Both the position numbers and the translations under genes were made by a program. A stretch of 64,000 bases of DNA from NCBI GenBank assembly GCA_006384855.1, contig VCJN01002339.1, positions 1 to 64,000 on the forward strand. The letters run 5' to 3'. Shown here piece by piece: positions 12,201 to 22,993 of the stretch (positions are counted from its first letter, which is position 1; the number at the start of each line of letters is the position of its first letter). Under the pieces are notes generated by a model. The model made no database searches and was not told where the DNA came from. It saw nothing but the letters and a program-made list of their open reading frames with translations. The DNA comes from Tetraselmis striata (Eukaryota > Chlorophyta > Chlorodendrophyceae > Chlorodendrales > Chlorodendraceae).

Positions 12201-12240
12201 AGCGTTAATATGTGGTTTGGCGATCGGCCGGCGACCACCT
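9233..12240 (-). mobile_element. DDE_1 (pogo-like) DNA transposon
   Basis: A 3.0-kb unit carries a minus-strand transposase with DDE_1 motifs. It is bracketed by a perfect 10-bp inverted repeat, AGGTGGTCGC at 9233-9242 and its complement at 12231-12240. No target-site duplication is obvious next to these ends, so the boundaries are provisional. Non-coding sequence lies at 9233-9780 and 12073-12240. Confidence 0.55.
9783..12072 (-). CDS. DDE_1-superfamily transposase, several exons or frames
   Basis: Minus-strand segments carry, in order, an N-terminal basic and helical region (about 12072-11293), a stretch with RWQGNSWPVLYAFLKRH (near 10980), the first catalytic Asp in IFSFDETRVELD (near 10730), the second in CDGMGAHLWLELLEAC (near 10330), and the third in GEDTCNFGPL (near 10215). 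This spacing and the GxHL and FGPL motifs match DDE_1 (pogo/Tigger-like) transposases. A donor-like GAG|GTGAGC follows MIDTWLDNNQWRGE near 12030, so some frame changes are introns. Others, as around 10750-10900, may be frameshifts. The last segment ends FNFIRG at about 9783. The enzyme would cut and move the element DNA; whether it is active is unknown. Confidence 0.65.
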
Positions 12241-13431
12241 GACCCACATCAATTTTGTCACCCTCCCTCGCACACTTTGACTAGAACTTTCAACTTTGAC
12301 CATCCCGGCGGGCCCTAGGGCCCTAGCAGGCATCCAAGAATCCCCTTGCTGGAATGTTCGGGCCTCCATGGCGGTCATGGCCCTGCCCACAGCGGCGGGG
12401 GACAGCCCGCGCTCAGCCTATACGGTGCGGGCGGCGGTATAAGCATGCACCTATGGAATCGAAGGCACTTTATGTGTGCCACTTTCACCTAGCGAGGCGC
12501 GGCCAACGGCTAAGGGGGCTTATCTTGCAGCTTGAAAAATGTGGGGTGATTGGCCCCATCATGATGACGGCACTATTGGCACACTCTCATGGAAATGCCA
12601 TGCATTCCATCGGTAGGGTGCATGGATTGGGCTCAAGTTCGGTCGTCTTACATGGCATGCATACGTCCACCCACCACCGGCAGCGCGCGGGCATATGCGA
12701 CGGATGGTAAGTACGCCGGCAACAAGTTGCCCCATATTCATCGCCCGTTTTTTTTTAGCCATGTGCTAAACGATGCCATTGCCGAAGAACATTTCTAAAG
12801 TGCGATAACCGGACGAAACGGCTGCCTCCTTGGCGTAGGAGGCTTTCAGACACGGGTTTGCAAGGCTCCATGGCCCCGTGGCCCCATGGCTTGGGCACCA
12901 AGCAAGGCGATGATACGCGCGGATTTCTATGCCAAAAGACTTTTGTGGGATGCTGTATGTACATGTACTAATATCGACCATGTTATCTACAATAGTTCTC
13001 GGCAAAGCATAAGGAATATCTTTATATATGGCTTGCTCGTGTATAAATCACATATATCACATGCTCGTGTATCGCACATATATTAATCATCCTTATTAGA
13101 TGCTCAGTTCTCGTATTTCTATTGATACTAGACCCTCCGGCGTGTTGCTTCGGCCAGGTTCGGTGGGAGGATATGACGGCAGTTCAGCGCGCTGCCAAGA
13201 TCCGTAGAAACTAATTCAGCATCCAACGGTCTGAACTGTACGGCGGCAAACTCGTTCTTGCCCGGAAATGGCGGTCTTCTTCACCGGCGAGCCGAACGCC
13301 AACGGCGGCATGCTCGGGGGACCTTGTGTTGCGAGTAGGTGTGAAGCCCCCCTCCCCCCCCCCCCCCCCCCCCCCCCCCTGCTGCACTGCTACTTGTACT
13401 GCTAGCGGCACAATCCACACACGCCCGGCAG
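12241..13431. other. No gene recognised; poly(C) run near 13355-13379
   Basis: Several short frames exist on both strands but none shows protein-like composition or splice support. A long poly(C) run precedes the gene that begins at 13432, where it may sit in an upstream intron. Confidence 0.4.
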
Positions 13432-14067
13432 TTGAAGAACCAGCAAACGGACCTCGCGAACATAGCCAACAACTACTTCCAGACAGTTGTCGCCGGCGCG
13501 TTGCAGTCCAAGCAAGGGGTACCTCTCGGCGGCAGAGATTGAGGAACGCAAAATCAAAATCATTCTGGCGGCGTTGCAGCTCTTCCTCGACAAGCTGAAC
13601 GAATTCAACGAGCGCATCGTTGATAGGATACCCGGCCTAAACGAAGCTAATGCTGCAAGTCTCTTCGACCCAGAAGCTCCCGTGGAGGGCGTTGACGACA
13701 CCTTCGCGGATGCGGTGGTGGATGGCCTCCGCACGGTCGACGGTGAGTAGTGTTTCGCGCGGCAGTGCGGCAACGGTCAACCAACACCCAGCAAGCTCAA
13801 CATCCTGCAGTCTGCTGCCCTCGGCAACCGACTGTACTTTTCACTTATCTATGTGTAATGTGTCTTCTTGCAGAGGCCCTCGATTTATTGGCCAGGCAGG
13901 TCGACGCCGTGGCGGTCGACGACGCCATCGCGGTTATCTTGAGGAACGCAGATGAACGGCTAATCAGCATGGGCGTCCGTCTCGATGCCGTGAGCAGCCG
14001 TCTTGAAAATGTCGACCCGGACGCTCCGGAGCCGCAGAGGCTCCGCGACACGATATCCGATCCTTAG
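13432..14067 (+). CDS. Helical protein of unknown function, two visible exons
   Basis: An acceptor (CCCGGCAG) at 13431 opens a frame LKNQQTDLANIANNYFQ. The coding sense then continues as GYLSAAEIEERKIKIILAAL in the next frame. The switch falls in a GGGG run at about 13514-13517, so a single extra G there, real or a sequence error, would explain it. Exon A ends at 13742 with donor G|GTGAGT and exon B runs 13874-14067 (acceptor TTGCAG), ending LRDTISDP. The product is rich in Ala, Asp, Glu and Leu and looks alpha-helical throughout. The first exon is not found. A poly(C) tract lies in the presumed upstream intron. The family is not recognised. Confidence 0.5.
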
Positions 14068-16399
14068 ATGGTCTGCTTGCATTGCGACTTGCGGTAGATA
14101 CCATGGTATGTATATTTCTCACCCTACACCTAGAGTACACGATGCCGTGGTGCACTGTTTTGTGAGGAGCGCGTTTCAGGGTACCATTACTGTCAATCCT
14201 GTCCATCATCGGACAAGCGGAGCCATATCTCATGCCACGACTGAGGAGCAGAGCAAACCTGGCTTAACGCCCCGCGCTCTGCTGCGAGTCGTGGCAGTAG
14301 TATGCTCAGCACTTAGTGTCCTCTCTGCAGGCAGGCCTCCAGGAGCGTAATAATGATCTGGACACGGCACATGTAAATGAATGGTCGAAAGCACCGTTGA
14401 TCCCATGCGACACCTCATTGCTTTGCACTCAGCACTGAGTGCAAATGTTACTGAGAACCCCATCAGAATCCCCAGACTATCCCACGCTTCAAGTGGCCCA
14501 ACCGTAGGCGCATCTTTTACAGCATAAATACTTCAACGGAGTGGGCCAATGCGGTGCTACTTGTACCAGATACTTGTAGGCGGGCGCATGAATAGTCCAA
14601 CTTGGCCTGACGGCTGCACCGTCCGTACATACATTACGATATGGAGCTTCGGTTCTGAACGAAGCGCACACCGGCAACTGGACCAGGGACACTTCACGCA
14701 GGCTGCGTCCTCGGGTGAATGTGTGTTACGGCGGGCTTGCTGTTGCTGCGAACAGCTTACTCCGCCGGGAGAATTGGGGCTGTCACGGTGGAGGTCAGAG
14801 CGCGCCGGGAGTAGGGCTACTTGGGCAATAGGGATTGCATGCATGTGGGACGACGGGCGCATGTAGGTCGCAAGTGGGCACGGTGCCCCCTAGGTTGCCT
14901 TGTTGAATGGAAGCAGATGAGCGCGCCTTTGCAGCCGGCGTTAGCAGGAATTCGCCCGCACGCTCATGTATGTTTCAATGTTTCAGCAGGACTGCGCGTG
15001 AAAAGAGAAACCGACATTCAGATATTTGCAAACAACGACAAGGAATTGAGCAGTTTTGCGGTGCACAGCAGCTTGACAGCCTGCTCATTTCATGACCAAC
15101 ATTCATCTACGATAGAAATGTGTGCGGTACATCACATCGTCGTTCTCTCATCTGCTTGGTTCTTAAATAATCGGGGCACAAAATGACACGATCCTTGCCG
15201 CGCCAACATTGAATGCTGGTTTAAGAGCTGTAATATGTTTAAACGACCAACCTGCCCCGTCAGGAACTACTCCAGCAGGGTGGGCGAGGGTTTTCAATTT
15301 GAGAGCGGGCTATCATCCCGTCCTTCATATGCGCGCATCCGAACGCATACGAGGCCGTTACAGGTACGAATATGGGTACGACAACGACCTGTGGGCGTCG
15401 TAAATAGTGCGCGGAGCGCGCAGCCACCGTCGTCGTGGCCGCCCGTAGTGGATCTTTGATCGTAGCAGCGACGCATCGTACGACTGATATAGTGCATGAA
15501 AGTACTGCGCAGTAACAACTATACCGTACTACAACATCAACTACTACACCTGCGCTGTTGGCCGCCGGCCAAACGGAGGCGCGCCACCGGCCGGCATCGT
15601 CGGCCGCGGGCTCACCTGAGGACCGTCCAAATGGGTTTTTATTTTCGTCCAATAACGAAGTGGAATATACCACATCGTTGCAGTCGTGTCCCCCCCCCCC
15701 CCCCCCCCCCGAATTAATCCAATAACAGTTTTCCGGGTGGGGCACTGGTTGTCGGCTTCCAGGAGTCGGCGCACCGTGCCCTTGCTCCGGACGATTGTCG
15801 ACCGCTTCCAGGCCAACGAGACATATGTCCCCGAGCTGGGCGGCACGGGGCATCACTTATGCGCGGCTTGTACAACAAAGACCATGCATGTGACAAACAC
15901 ACGAGCTCTGTCGCGGCGCGCGGACAATGGTGAGTACGCCGCAACGAAGGAAAATGAGGATAGATCAGTCCCGGAGTCCCCTGGTGCTTTTGCGCACACG
16001 ATGAAGCATCATGCGGGAACAACGCTACCCATGATGGTTGCGTCGGGGACGGCCCGCGGGGTGGTACGTTACGGGTGTACGTCAACTTCCGCCAGACCAT
16101 GAAACTGCTGAGGGGCTGTTGGGTCGAGCAGCTCCTCGAGCGGTACGGGCACGCCACGTGGACATACTAGCACCGCACTTCTGCGCTGTTCCGCGCATGC
16201 TAAGTAACCCGAATTAGCGACTACTTGTAATAAACATAACAGGCAGGTCAGCTATTAGCGACTATCTTTCTGGAAGTCTTTCCGCAACTTGATAAGGGAT
16301 TTATTATTAATGTAGTCGCTAAATAGCGACTACATGCATCAGCATGATACGCACATTCCCAAAACGGTAAAATAAACTGCAATTTCGTATATGAGAAAA
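14068..16399. other. No firm gene; hairpins, poly(C) and TAGTCGCTA palindromes
   Basis: Short frames occur on both strands, for example a minus-strand frame near 15700-15846 and a plus-strand one at 15686-16102, but neither is supported as a gene. Visible structure includes a perfect 11-bp hairpin at 14422-14445, a poly(C) run at about 15690-15710, and a near-palindrome at 16310-16335 with 12-bp arms around TAGTCGCTA. Confidence 0.45.
16310..16335. repeat. TAGTCGCTA palindrome
   Basis: Two 12-bp perfect inverted arms (ATGTAGTCGCTA and its complement) are separated by AA. Further TAGCGAC half-sites lie just upstream near 16215 and 16245. The same core occurs at 7501-7530, about 21200-21240, 21466 and 21703, suggesting the ends of a small non-autonomous element family. 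Confidence 0.6.
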
Positions 16400-16645
16400 T
16401 CTTGCTTGCTCAGTTACAGGTACCGGTTTTCTTATCTTTTTTTACAACTACCAATACCTATACCTCCCGGAGGAGACAACCACCGACCACCCACCCAGCG
16501 GCCCCGGAGGCGCCCCGGGGCCGTGTGTCGCCATGCCTCACCCACAGCCCAGATCGCGTAGCTGCCCTCAACCCCCCCTCCCACGCGACGTCACAGTTAT
16601 GCCCGGGCTGTGGCGGGTTGCTTGTATCCGGCGGGGCGCCGCGCG

Positions 16646-19396
16646 ATGTCTGCGCCTTCCGCCCATGGTGCGGCAGAACGCGCCGTTGACCCCGGGTCGC
16701 CGCCGCCCCCCAGTACATCGTCCAGTATATCAGTCAGCCCCGGCGCATCGCGTGCGGAGGGAGCGTCGCCCGCGGCAACACCGTCCAGCGGCAGTGCACC
16801 CGACACCACCCAGCCGAGGCCGAGCCCGCCCGCGGCTGCCGCCCCGCCGGCTCCCACGTACGCCCATGCGGTGAGCCGGTCGTCGAGTCCCGAGTCCGCG
16901 ACGGGCGCGGCAGGTATGGCCGGCGCGCGCGCTGCCTCGCCTGTGTCGTCGCCTCGCCGTAGTACTTTCAGCAGTATTTCGGGGCCCGGCGCGTCACTGC
17001 GCGATCACGACGGCGCTCCGACCGGCCAGGAAGTCTCGGAGCGGCCGCGGCCGCGCGGCGGCAACCGCGGCCTGGCGCTCACCGGCCTCGATGCTCTCGC
17101 CCGTCTGCATTCCATGCTACACGACAGCGGGCCGGCGCGACGGGGTGTAGCGCCGGCAGCGGCTTGGACAGTCGCCGACGCGTTTTCAGTCGCTGGCGTC
17201 GCCGCGGGCGCCGCGTGGGCGCCGAGGACTGACGCCGCAGCCATGTCGCTCCAACCCACCCGCGCCAGGCACCACCCGGCCGACGTGGTGGCTTTCACTG
17301 AGGTCGCCGCCGCGTGGCTAGCCAAGGCGCGCGCCGCGCTGGCCGAGCGGCACCGCCGTCGGGGGGCGCGCCGCGCCGGTGGAGCTGGACAATCGTCAGT
17401 GCTGCCGTCGCCCGCATTGCCGTCCGTCGCTGCGTTCCGGGGCGTCGCAGCGCCCCCGGTTGTTGCCCCCACGCTGTTAGAGGTGGGTGCACCGGCCGGC
17501 CACCCCGGTAGCCAGGCCTCACGGGCTCGGTATTCGCCCCCCCCTACTCGCCCATCTCCAGCCGGCGACGGGGTGGGGTGGGGTGCGGTGGACCACCTCT
17601 CCGACGTGGACATGGTGCACATGCCGGCGGAGATGTCCATGGAGACGGCGGTGCCTATTGACTTTCAAGAAGCGTGGGCGGAGGCACAACGCTGCGTGAA
17701 TGAGCGGGTGGTGGCGGCGGTGGAGGCCGGTGACCCCGTGGTGTTGGATAGGGCGTTGAAGTGGAAGTACCTGCTGCCGCAATTGTGGCTTAGGGCCCCA
17801 AGCCGAGGCGGGCGGCGGCGGCTACAAGCCTTGGCGTGGCGCTTCCGCGCTTTCGCGGAGAGGCGCATGACCGAACTCGTGCGCTCATGGGACGACGCCC
17901 ACACTGAGGCGTTCTACACCGGACACGCCCGTCAGCGTCGAACGGACGCCGATCTCTTTGCGTCGCTGCTCGTGGGCACCGCGGACACCGTTGTGGCGTT
18001 GGTGGAGGACGGAGAGCTCTCCCGAGCGGCGGGCCGACTGACTTCTAAGGGTATGGGCGACTTGTCCGATCCTGCTATCCTCGTCCAGCTGCGCGACAAG
18101 CACCCGTCCCGTAGCCACCCGATCCCAGACGCCGCGTATGACATTCCGGCGGACGAGGCCGCCATGACGGTGGACATGCGCGTGCCGTACCAACAGCTCA
18201 AGCAACACGTGGCGGCGGGGCCCTCAGGCATGCGCAACGAGTATCTCCGCTGCTTGGTGGGCGAATACGCCCCGGCGTCCGGGCATGCGGCAGTCCGCGC
18301 CATGTCGGAGGTTGCCTCCATGTACCCCCAAGGTCGCTTGCCCGGGTGGTTCGACCGGCTCTTCGCCTATGCTAGGCTCGTGGCACCTGTCAAGAAGCTA
18401 GGCGAGGGGAGGGCCCCGGACGTGCGGCCTGTGGCAGTCGGGGAGGCGGAGCGGCGCGCAGCGGAGCGGGCAGTGGTTGACAACATGAAGGAGGCATACG
18501 TGTCGGTGCTTGCTCCATCTCAGCTCGGAGTTGGCATTCCCGCGGGCGACTCTATGCTCATCCACGGCGTCCGGCTCATCGCCGAGAAGCTTGGCCCACG
18601 TGCTGTCATCGTCCACACAGACCTTCGCAACGCTTACAACGAGGCATGGCGCCGCACCATCATTCAACGCCACATCGATTGCTCTCCACTACACCCTGTC
18701 ATCCCTGCGCTCCTAGCCTCCCTCTCCACGGATTCGTATCTGGTCGTGGACGACCGGTCCCCCCCTATGCGGACGGAGGACGGCGTGCAACAGGGCGCAC
18801 CTTTGGCCACGACTTCCTTTTGCGTCGCGATTCACCCCGAGGTGCAACAGTGTGATACCACATTGGAGGTCAATGACGGGGCGACGCGCTTCAACGCCGA
18901 CGATGGATTTTTGGTGGGCCTTCCGGAGCACGTTTGGCCGGCTCTTCACGCCTTCCGCACGTCCATCAAGGCGTCCGTGGGGCTTGAGGTGCGCTTCGAC
19001 AAGATGCAGGCGTACAGCGCAGACATGGAGGCCGCGCGGCGTGAGGCTCCGGCCGACATCGAGTGGCCCGAGCTAGATGGCCATCACGGCATCGCGGTCC
19101 TCAACGTGCCGCTCGGATCGCCTGAGTATGTGCAGGCGTACATGCGCGGCAAGGCGGAGGTGCTACGAGAGGAGGTGGACGCTAGCATGAGCAAGCTTCC
19201 ATTTGCTAAGCCCAACCGTCGGTACACCCACGCCTTGCATCACCACACATGGGCCCTGCTCAAGCATTGCATGCAACACATGGCGGGGTATCGGCTCCGC
19301 AATTGCCTTCTGTCCGAGGTGGAGGCCTTTGCGGAGGCGCTGGATGCCACCGTCCTCGCAGCGGTCGCAGGGGTGCTATCTAGGGGTCTCTTTTGA
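16646..19396 (+). CDS. LINE ORF: proline/alanine-rich region and reverse transcriptase
   Basis: The frame is open from before 16610; the first ATG is 16646 (MSAPSAHG). Residues 1 to about 300 are low-complexity Ala/Pro/Ser/Gly. The polymerase shows AAGPSGMRNEYLR (about residue 520), the region VRPVAVGEAERRAAERAV, motif A HTDLRNAYNE (about 658), motif B GVQQGAPLA (about 713) and motif C FNADDGF (about 749), where Asp-Asp is the catalytic pair. It copies element RNA into DNA at the target. The frame stops at 19396, but protein-like sequence continues from about 19380 in another frame (YLGVSFDPSMYGTD), so a frameshift lies near 19380. GC content and third-position GC are far above those of its flanks. 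Confidence 0.75.
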   Translation: MSAPSAHGAAERAVDPGSPPPPSTSSSISVSPGASRAEGASPAATPSSGSAPDTTQPRPSPPAAAAPPAPTYAHAVSRSSSPESATGAAGMAGARAASPVSSPRRSTFSSISGPGASLRDHDGAPTGQEVSERPRPRGGNRGLALTGLDALARLHSMLHDSGPARRGVAPAAAWTVADAFSVAGVAAGAAWAPRTDAAAMSLQPTRARHHPADVVAFTEVAAAWLAKARAALAERHRRRGARRAGGAGQSSVLPSPALPSVAAFRGVAAPPVVAPTLLEVGAPAGHPGSQASRARYSPPPTRPSPAGDGVGWGAVDHLSDVDMVHMPAEMSMETAVPIDFQEAWAEAQRCVNERVVAAVEAGDPVVLDRALKWKYLLPQLWLRAPSRGGRRRLQALAWRFRAFAERRMTELVRSWDDAHTEAFYTGHARQRRTDADLFASLLVGTADTVVALVEDGELSRAAGRLTSKGMGDLSDPAILVQLRDKHPSRSHPIPDAAYDIPADEAAMTVDMRVPYQQLKQHVAAGPSGMRNEYLRCLVGEYAPASGHAAVRAMSEVASMYPQGRLPGWFDRLFAYARLVAPVKKLGEGRAPDVRPVAVGEAERRAAERAVVDNMKEAYVSVLAPSQLGVGIPAGDSMLIHGVRLIAEKLGPRAVIVHTDLRNAYNEAWRRTIIQRHIDCSPLHPVIPALLASLSTDSYLVVDDRSPPMRTEDGVQQGAPLATTSFCVAIHPEVQQCDTTLEVNDGATRFNADDGFLVGLPEHVWPALHAFRTSIKASVGLEVRFDKMQAYSADMEAARREAPADIEWPELDGHHGIAVLNVPLGSPEYVQAYMRGKAEVLREEVDASMSKLPFAKPNRRYTHALHHHTWALLKHCMQHMAGYRLRNCLLSEVEAFAEALDATVLAAVAGVLSRGLF

Positions 19397-20932
19397 TCCC
19401 TCCATGTACGGCACCGACACCAATCCGGTGGTCACCGGTTTCTTGGCGGAGCTTTTGCACGACCCCGACCCCATGGCAGCGGAGGTGGCTACCTTGAGCG
19501 AGGATGCAGTGGCCAGGGCGCGGTTGAAGGGAGATGGCATCCGCCGCATGACTACCGTTCGTGATGCCGCCTTCATCGGCTGCATGAATGCCATCCTCCC
19601 AAGGTTCCTGACTAGGAACTCCGGCACCAACACCCCCACCCCTGGTTTCTTCGACCCACAGCTCGGGTCCGTACTTGGCCGAGGCAGCTTCAACGCAACT
19701 TCTTCCGCCCGCCAGTATGACCACTTCCTCAACGATGCTCATGGGTCGGACAGCTACGCCGCGGAGATGCGCGGGGCGTGGGGCCGCCTCCAAGCGGCTA
19801 CTGCTTGCCATCTTGGCGACGCAGATGCGCGCCAGATGGAGCGGGAAGTGGAGGTTGCGTCGGGCTCGCAAAAGGAGCTGACGGCGTTTCTAGACCAGGC
19901 CAACAACTCCCGGCTTCGAAATGAAGTGTGCGCTTTCCCTGCCACATGTAGGGAACGGATCTTGTTCAACCAGCTCGACGCGGCGTCAGGCATGTAGACA
20001 GTGGCCATCCCCACCGCGCGGACAGCCATGACTCCGCATGAGCTGCGAGAGGTCGCTGCCGGGTACTTCCTTCTGCCTAGCCCGTGCTTGGCCCCGGTGG
20101 TTGGGAGCCAGATCATTCTGCCCTCGACGGAGCACAGCCCCGTCACTGTTGACCTATACGGCGACGCGCTCATGAATCTCCCGGCGCCTGGAGACTCTCA
20201 CTGGCGTGTACAACACGACGCTATCGCAGATGCCTTCCGCGATCACTGTGTTCACGAACTAGGTATCGCGGTACGGCGGGAGGTGGATGACTTGTTCCAG
20301 CAGGCAGTGCCTCTCGGCAACACCGTGCCCAGGGACGAACTCAAGGACCTAGTGCCGGATGCAGAGCTCTCCCTTCCGGCGTTCAACGTCGTGACCGGGA
20401 GTTATGATCCCCGGAGCTTGAAGTCCACGCTGCTGGAGTTCAAGACTATGCGGTACGGGGTCAAGTACACTGCAGTGCCCCGGGCCACGGCTGTGGATCG
20501 GTTTGAGCGCTCCCTGTTGGGCGACATACAACGGGGGTTGGCTGCGCGGGATGCGGCGTGGCACAACACGGAGCCCGGACAGAAGGGCCCTCTTCGAGAC
20601 ATCCTGGATATGTCGGAGTACACGGGCATGATCTTCGGCACAGTGGGCGAGGTGAGCAAGGGGGTGCGCCGCACAGTGCGTGGTATCGCATGCTTGGCTG
20701 CGGATCGGGGTGCCCTCTCATCGCGGGGCACTCGGTGCATCACCCGGGCCCATTAGGAGGCCTTGCTCGCAAGAGATTTCCTCGGGGTCCTAAGCTTGGT
20801 GGCCGCTTGAGAGCGCGCGCGCTCGCTGCCTCATTAGACGACGCATATTCGTCTGCCATCCCGTTGCTGAAGCTGCACATCACGTTCGAGGATCACCCAC
20901 ACACACACGTGCACACGTGGCCCGGACTCTGA
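19383..20932 (+). CDS. LINE C-terminal region with PD-(D/E)xK-like motif
   Basis: This continues the LINE product in a second frame. An in-frame TAG at 19995-19997 interrupts it; the frame then runs from 20001 to 20756, and a last piece to 20932 reads in another frame. Near 20350-20445 the sequence VPDAELSLP is followed about 29 residues later by LLEFKTMRYG, giving P-D ... E-x-K. That pattern is expected of restriction-like endonucleases in R2/Dualen-type LINEs. The zinc fingers that usually precede this domain were not recognised. The assignment is therefore an inference from motif order and position. Confidence 0.5.
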
Positions 20933-20935
20933 ACC

Positions 20936-22470
20936 GTGTGCGCATCACTCATCCATCCCGCCTTATATGCGGGATGCGGGCCGCTTTTAGGCGCCTTGCT
21001 GTGTTGGTTTTCTAATTATGGGGAATTGCCCTTTTGGCAATTCACATCGGTTTTCTTCTCTACAGGTACCCATACTGCAGTATATAAATTGTGAACACCG
21101 GCTTATTAGTATTTGGTAGTACCGTATCTTTCTTCCGCCCGTTGTTATTATATTTTTTTTTCCGTCAAAATGGACGACCTGTGCCAGTCGCAGGCACTAA
21201 TGTAGCAGCGACTAATTCTTGTTTGCTGCCATATAGTCGCTACAGCTGAAGATTCTTCTTTTCTGGCAAAAGTGGTGGGGGGGGGGGGGGGGGGGGGGGA
21301 TTGCTCTGGCAACTGCGCGCCCGCCCGCCCTGTCCGAGTACAGGTATCGACTAGTTCATCATCGCCTCATTCTGCTGCTAGCTCATGTAAATATAAGTTC
21401 ATCATCGTCATCGGCAGTGCCATGTGACAGCACCAGCCGCCAGCAGATATTGGACCGAGGATTAGTCGCTACGGATACCCGGTAGGACATACAGGTGCGA
21501 GCCACGACCATGAACGACGGTGGCCGCCGTTGGGGCGAATATAACCGGTGTCTCCTCGACAAACCGTGTGTGTTTTGGCGTGCCCCCCCCCCCCCCCCCC
21601 CCCCCCCCCGCCGCCGTCCTCCCTTCCCGTCTCCGCGCAGATGGCGCGCTGAGGCTGCCCTCTTTCCGCTGTACGCAGCTCCAGGTTCTTCGCGGCCACG
21701 ATAGCGACTACATACAAGTCGTTCCATCCCTGCACTAACCAGGTGAGGTGCTGAAGTGGCAAGAAATTCACGCGTGCTGGCCAGTAAGGATGCGCAAGCT
21801 GTTCCTCACCTGACGTTGTACTGCGGCGAACTAGATAGCGGCATTTAGCGGTTATGTGCAGAGGGCCCGGAAGGTGTTGATGAAGTGGGGTGCTGTGGAG
21901 TAGTCGGTAGGTGATGGTGAACATTCAGCGAAAAGGTACACCTCTCCGGGCCGACAAACACCCGCCACTGCGATCTGCTTTGGAGGACTAATCAGCATAT
22001 GCTGTGGTGCATGTGGCTGCATGGAGCCAACATTACAGCGAGCGAGCAGGTTTATAGCGCACATCTGCGGTGGGTTTGATTAGGGCGGGCAGGGGGGAGG
22101 GGGGGGGGGGGGGGGGGGGGGGGCGGGGGCGGGGGGGTGAATCCAATCCACTGAGGACTCAGCATGCATGCCGGCATGCTACGAATTTCCGGCTCCATGC
22201 ACCACCTCTGGGTATGCAGCTCGTTATGGGTGATGCTGTACAGCCCACGTGCAACTTCGTCTCGGAAACTGCAAACATCATACATCGGAAGCACCGCAGG
22301 GTGTGTGGCAAGGCATCAGGGAGATGATGAGTACCCTACATCGACCTCGCAGGCATTCCTAGATGGCTATGAACATCTCAATACCATGTGCAAGAAGGCG
22401 GCATGGAATCACATGTTTGGTGGCTGCTGAGGGAGGAGGTGAATAAGGAGCTTTTATATACTATCGGAAC
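20936..22470. other. No gene; homopolymer runs and TAGTCGCTA motifs
   Basis: This stretch follows the LINE. It holds a poly(G) run at about 21277-21299, a poly(C) run at about 21585-21609 and a poly(G) run at about 22097-22123. TAGTCGCTA half-sites occur near 21205, 21229, 21466 and 21703. Proline- and glycine-rich frames here are translations of the homopolymers. Confidence 0.5.
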
Positions 22471-22962
22471 GTTTTTCCCAGGAAACACCTACCGCATGGG
22501 GCTTCTCTGAACCAAAAAATAAGGAGTGATAATGCTGTAATGCTAGAATTCCTTTTGTGCTCGCCTGAGGCCAGGCGAACAAGGTCACGTTATTCTCATG
22601 AATTGGAATCGCTGCTACGCCACACGGCTCAGAAAAAAACACCTGGGAAGCACGGCGGATGGGCATCGGTGCGGCCGCTGCTCATTATGTGAAGCTGAGG
22701 GGGAGGTAAACAATGGGCCTACATTAACGGGCGCGAGCTCTCTTTTGCGAGCCCATTGCTGTGTCAGCTCTGCGAGTACCATAATATCTATATTGACACA
22801 AAAAACATTACGTACAGCCACACTACAATACATGCCTGGCCAAGCCCAGATCCCTCACGCACGACTAGTCATACCTAAGCGGTAACGCCACACCGGCTGC
22901 CCTAGGCGTCTCGATGTGCGCCCCCAGCATATATTGGCTCCTATGCGCTGATTAGCAGCCAG

Positions 22963-22993
<31 letters not shown>

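Larger units (their letters stand above)
16400..20935 (+). mobile_element. LINE (non-LTR retrotransposon) with C-terminal nuclease candidate
   Basis: A single-strand coding block about 4.3 kb long encodes an Ala/Pro/Ser-rich N-terminal region, a non-LTR-type reverse transcriptase, and a C-terminal domain with a candidate PD-(D/E)xK nuclease signature. There are no LTRs and no apurinic-type endonuclease ahead of the RT. This layout is that of early-branching LINEs that use a restriction-like endonuclease. The coding path needs one frame change near 19380, has one in-frame TAG at 19995-19997, and changes frame again near 20750. Exact ends and target duplication were not found. Confidence 0.65.

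Noticed and set aside
12354-13086. Small ORFs between the DDE_1 element and the helical gene
   Set aside because: No consistent coding signal, and frames overlap on both strands.
16402-16689. Zinc-ribbon protein ahead of the LINE ORF
   Set aside because: Cys pairs (CPGCGG) occur in a frame that competes with the LINE ORF and has no other support.
21469-22330. Proline- and glycine-rich ORFs
   Set aside because: They span poly(C) and poly(G) runs and lose protein character outside them.
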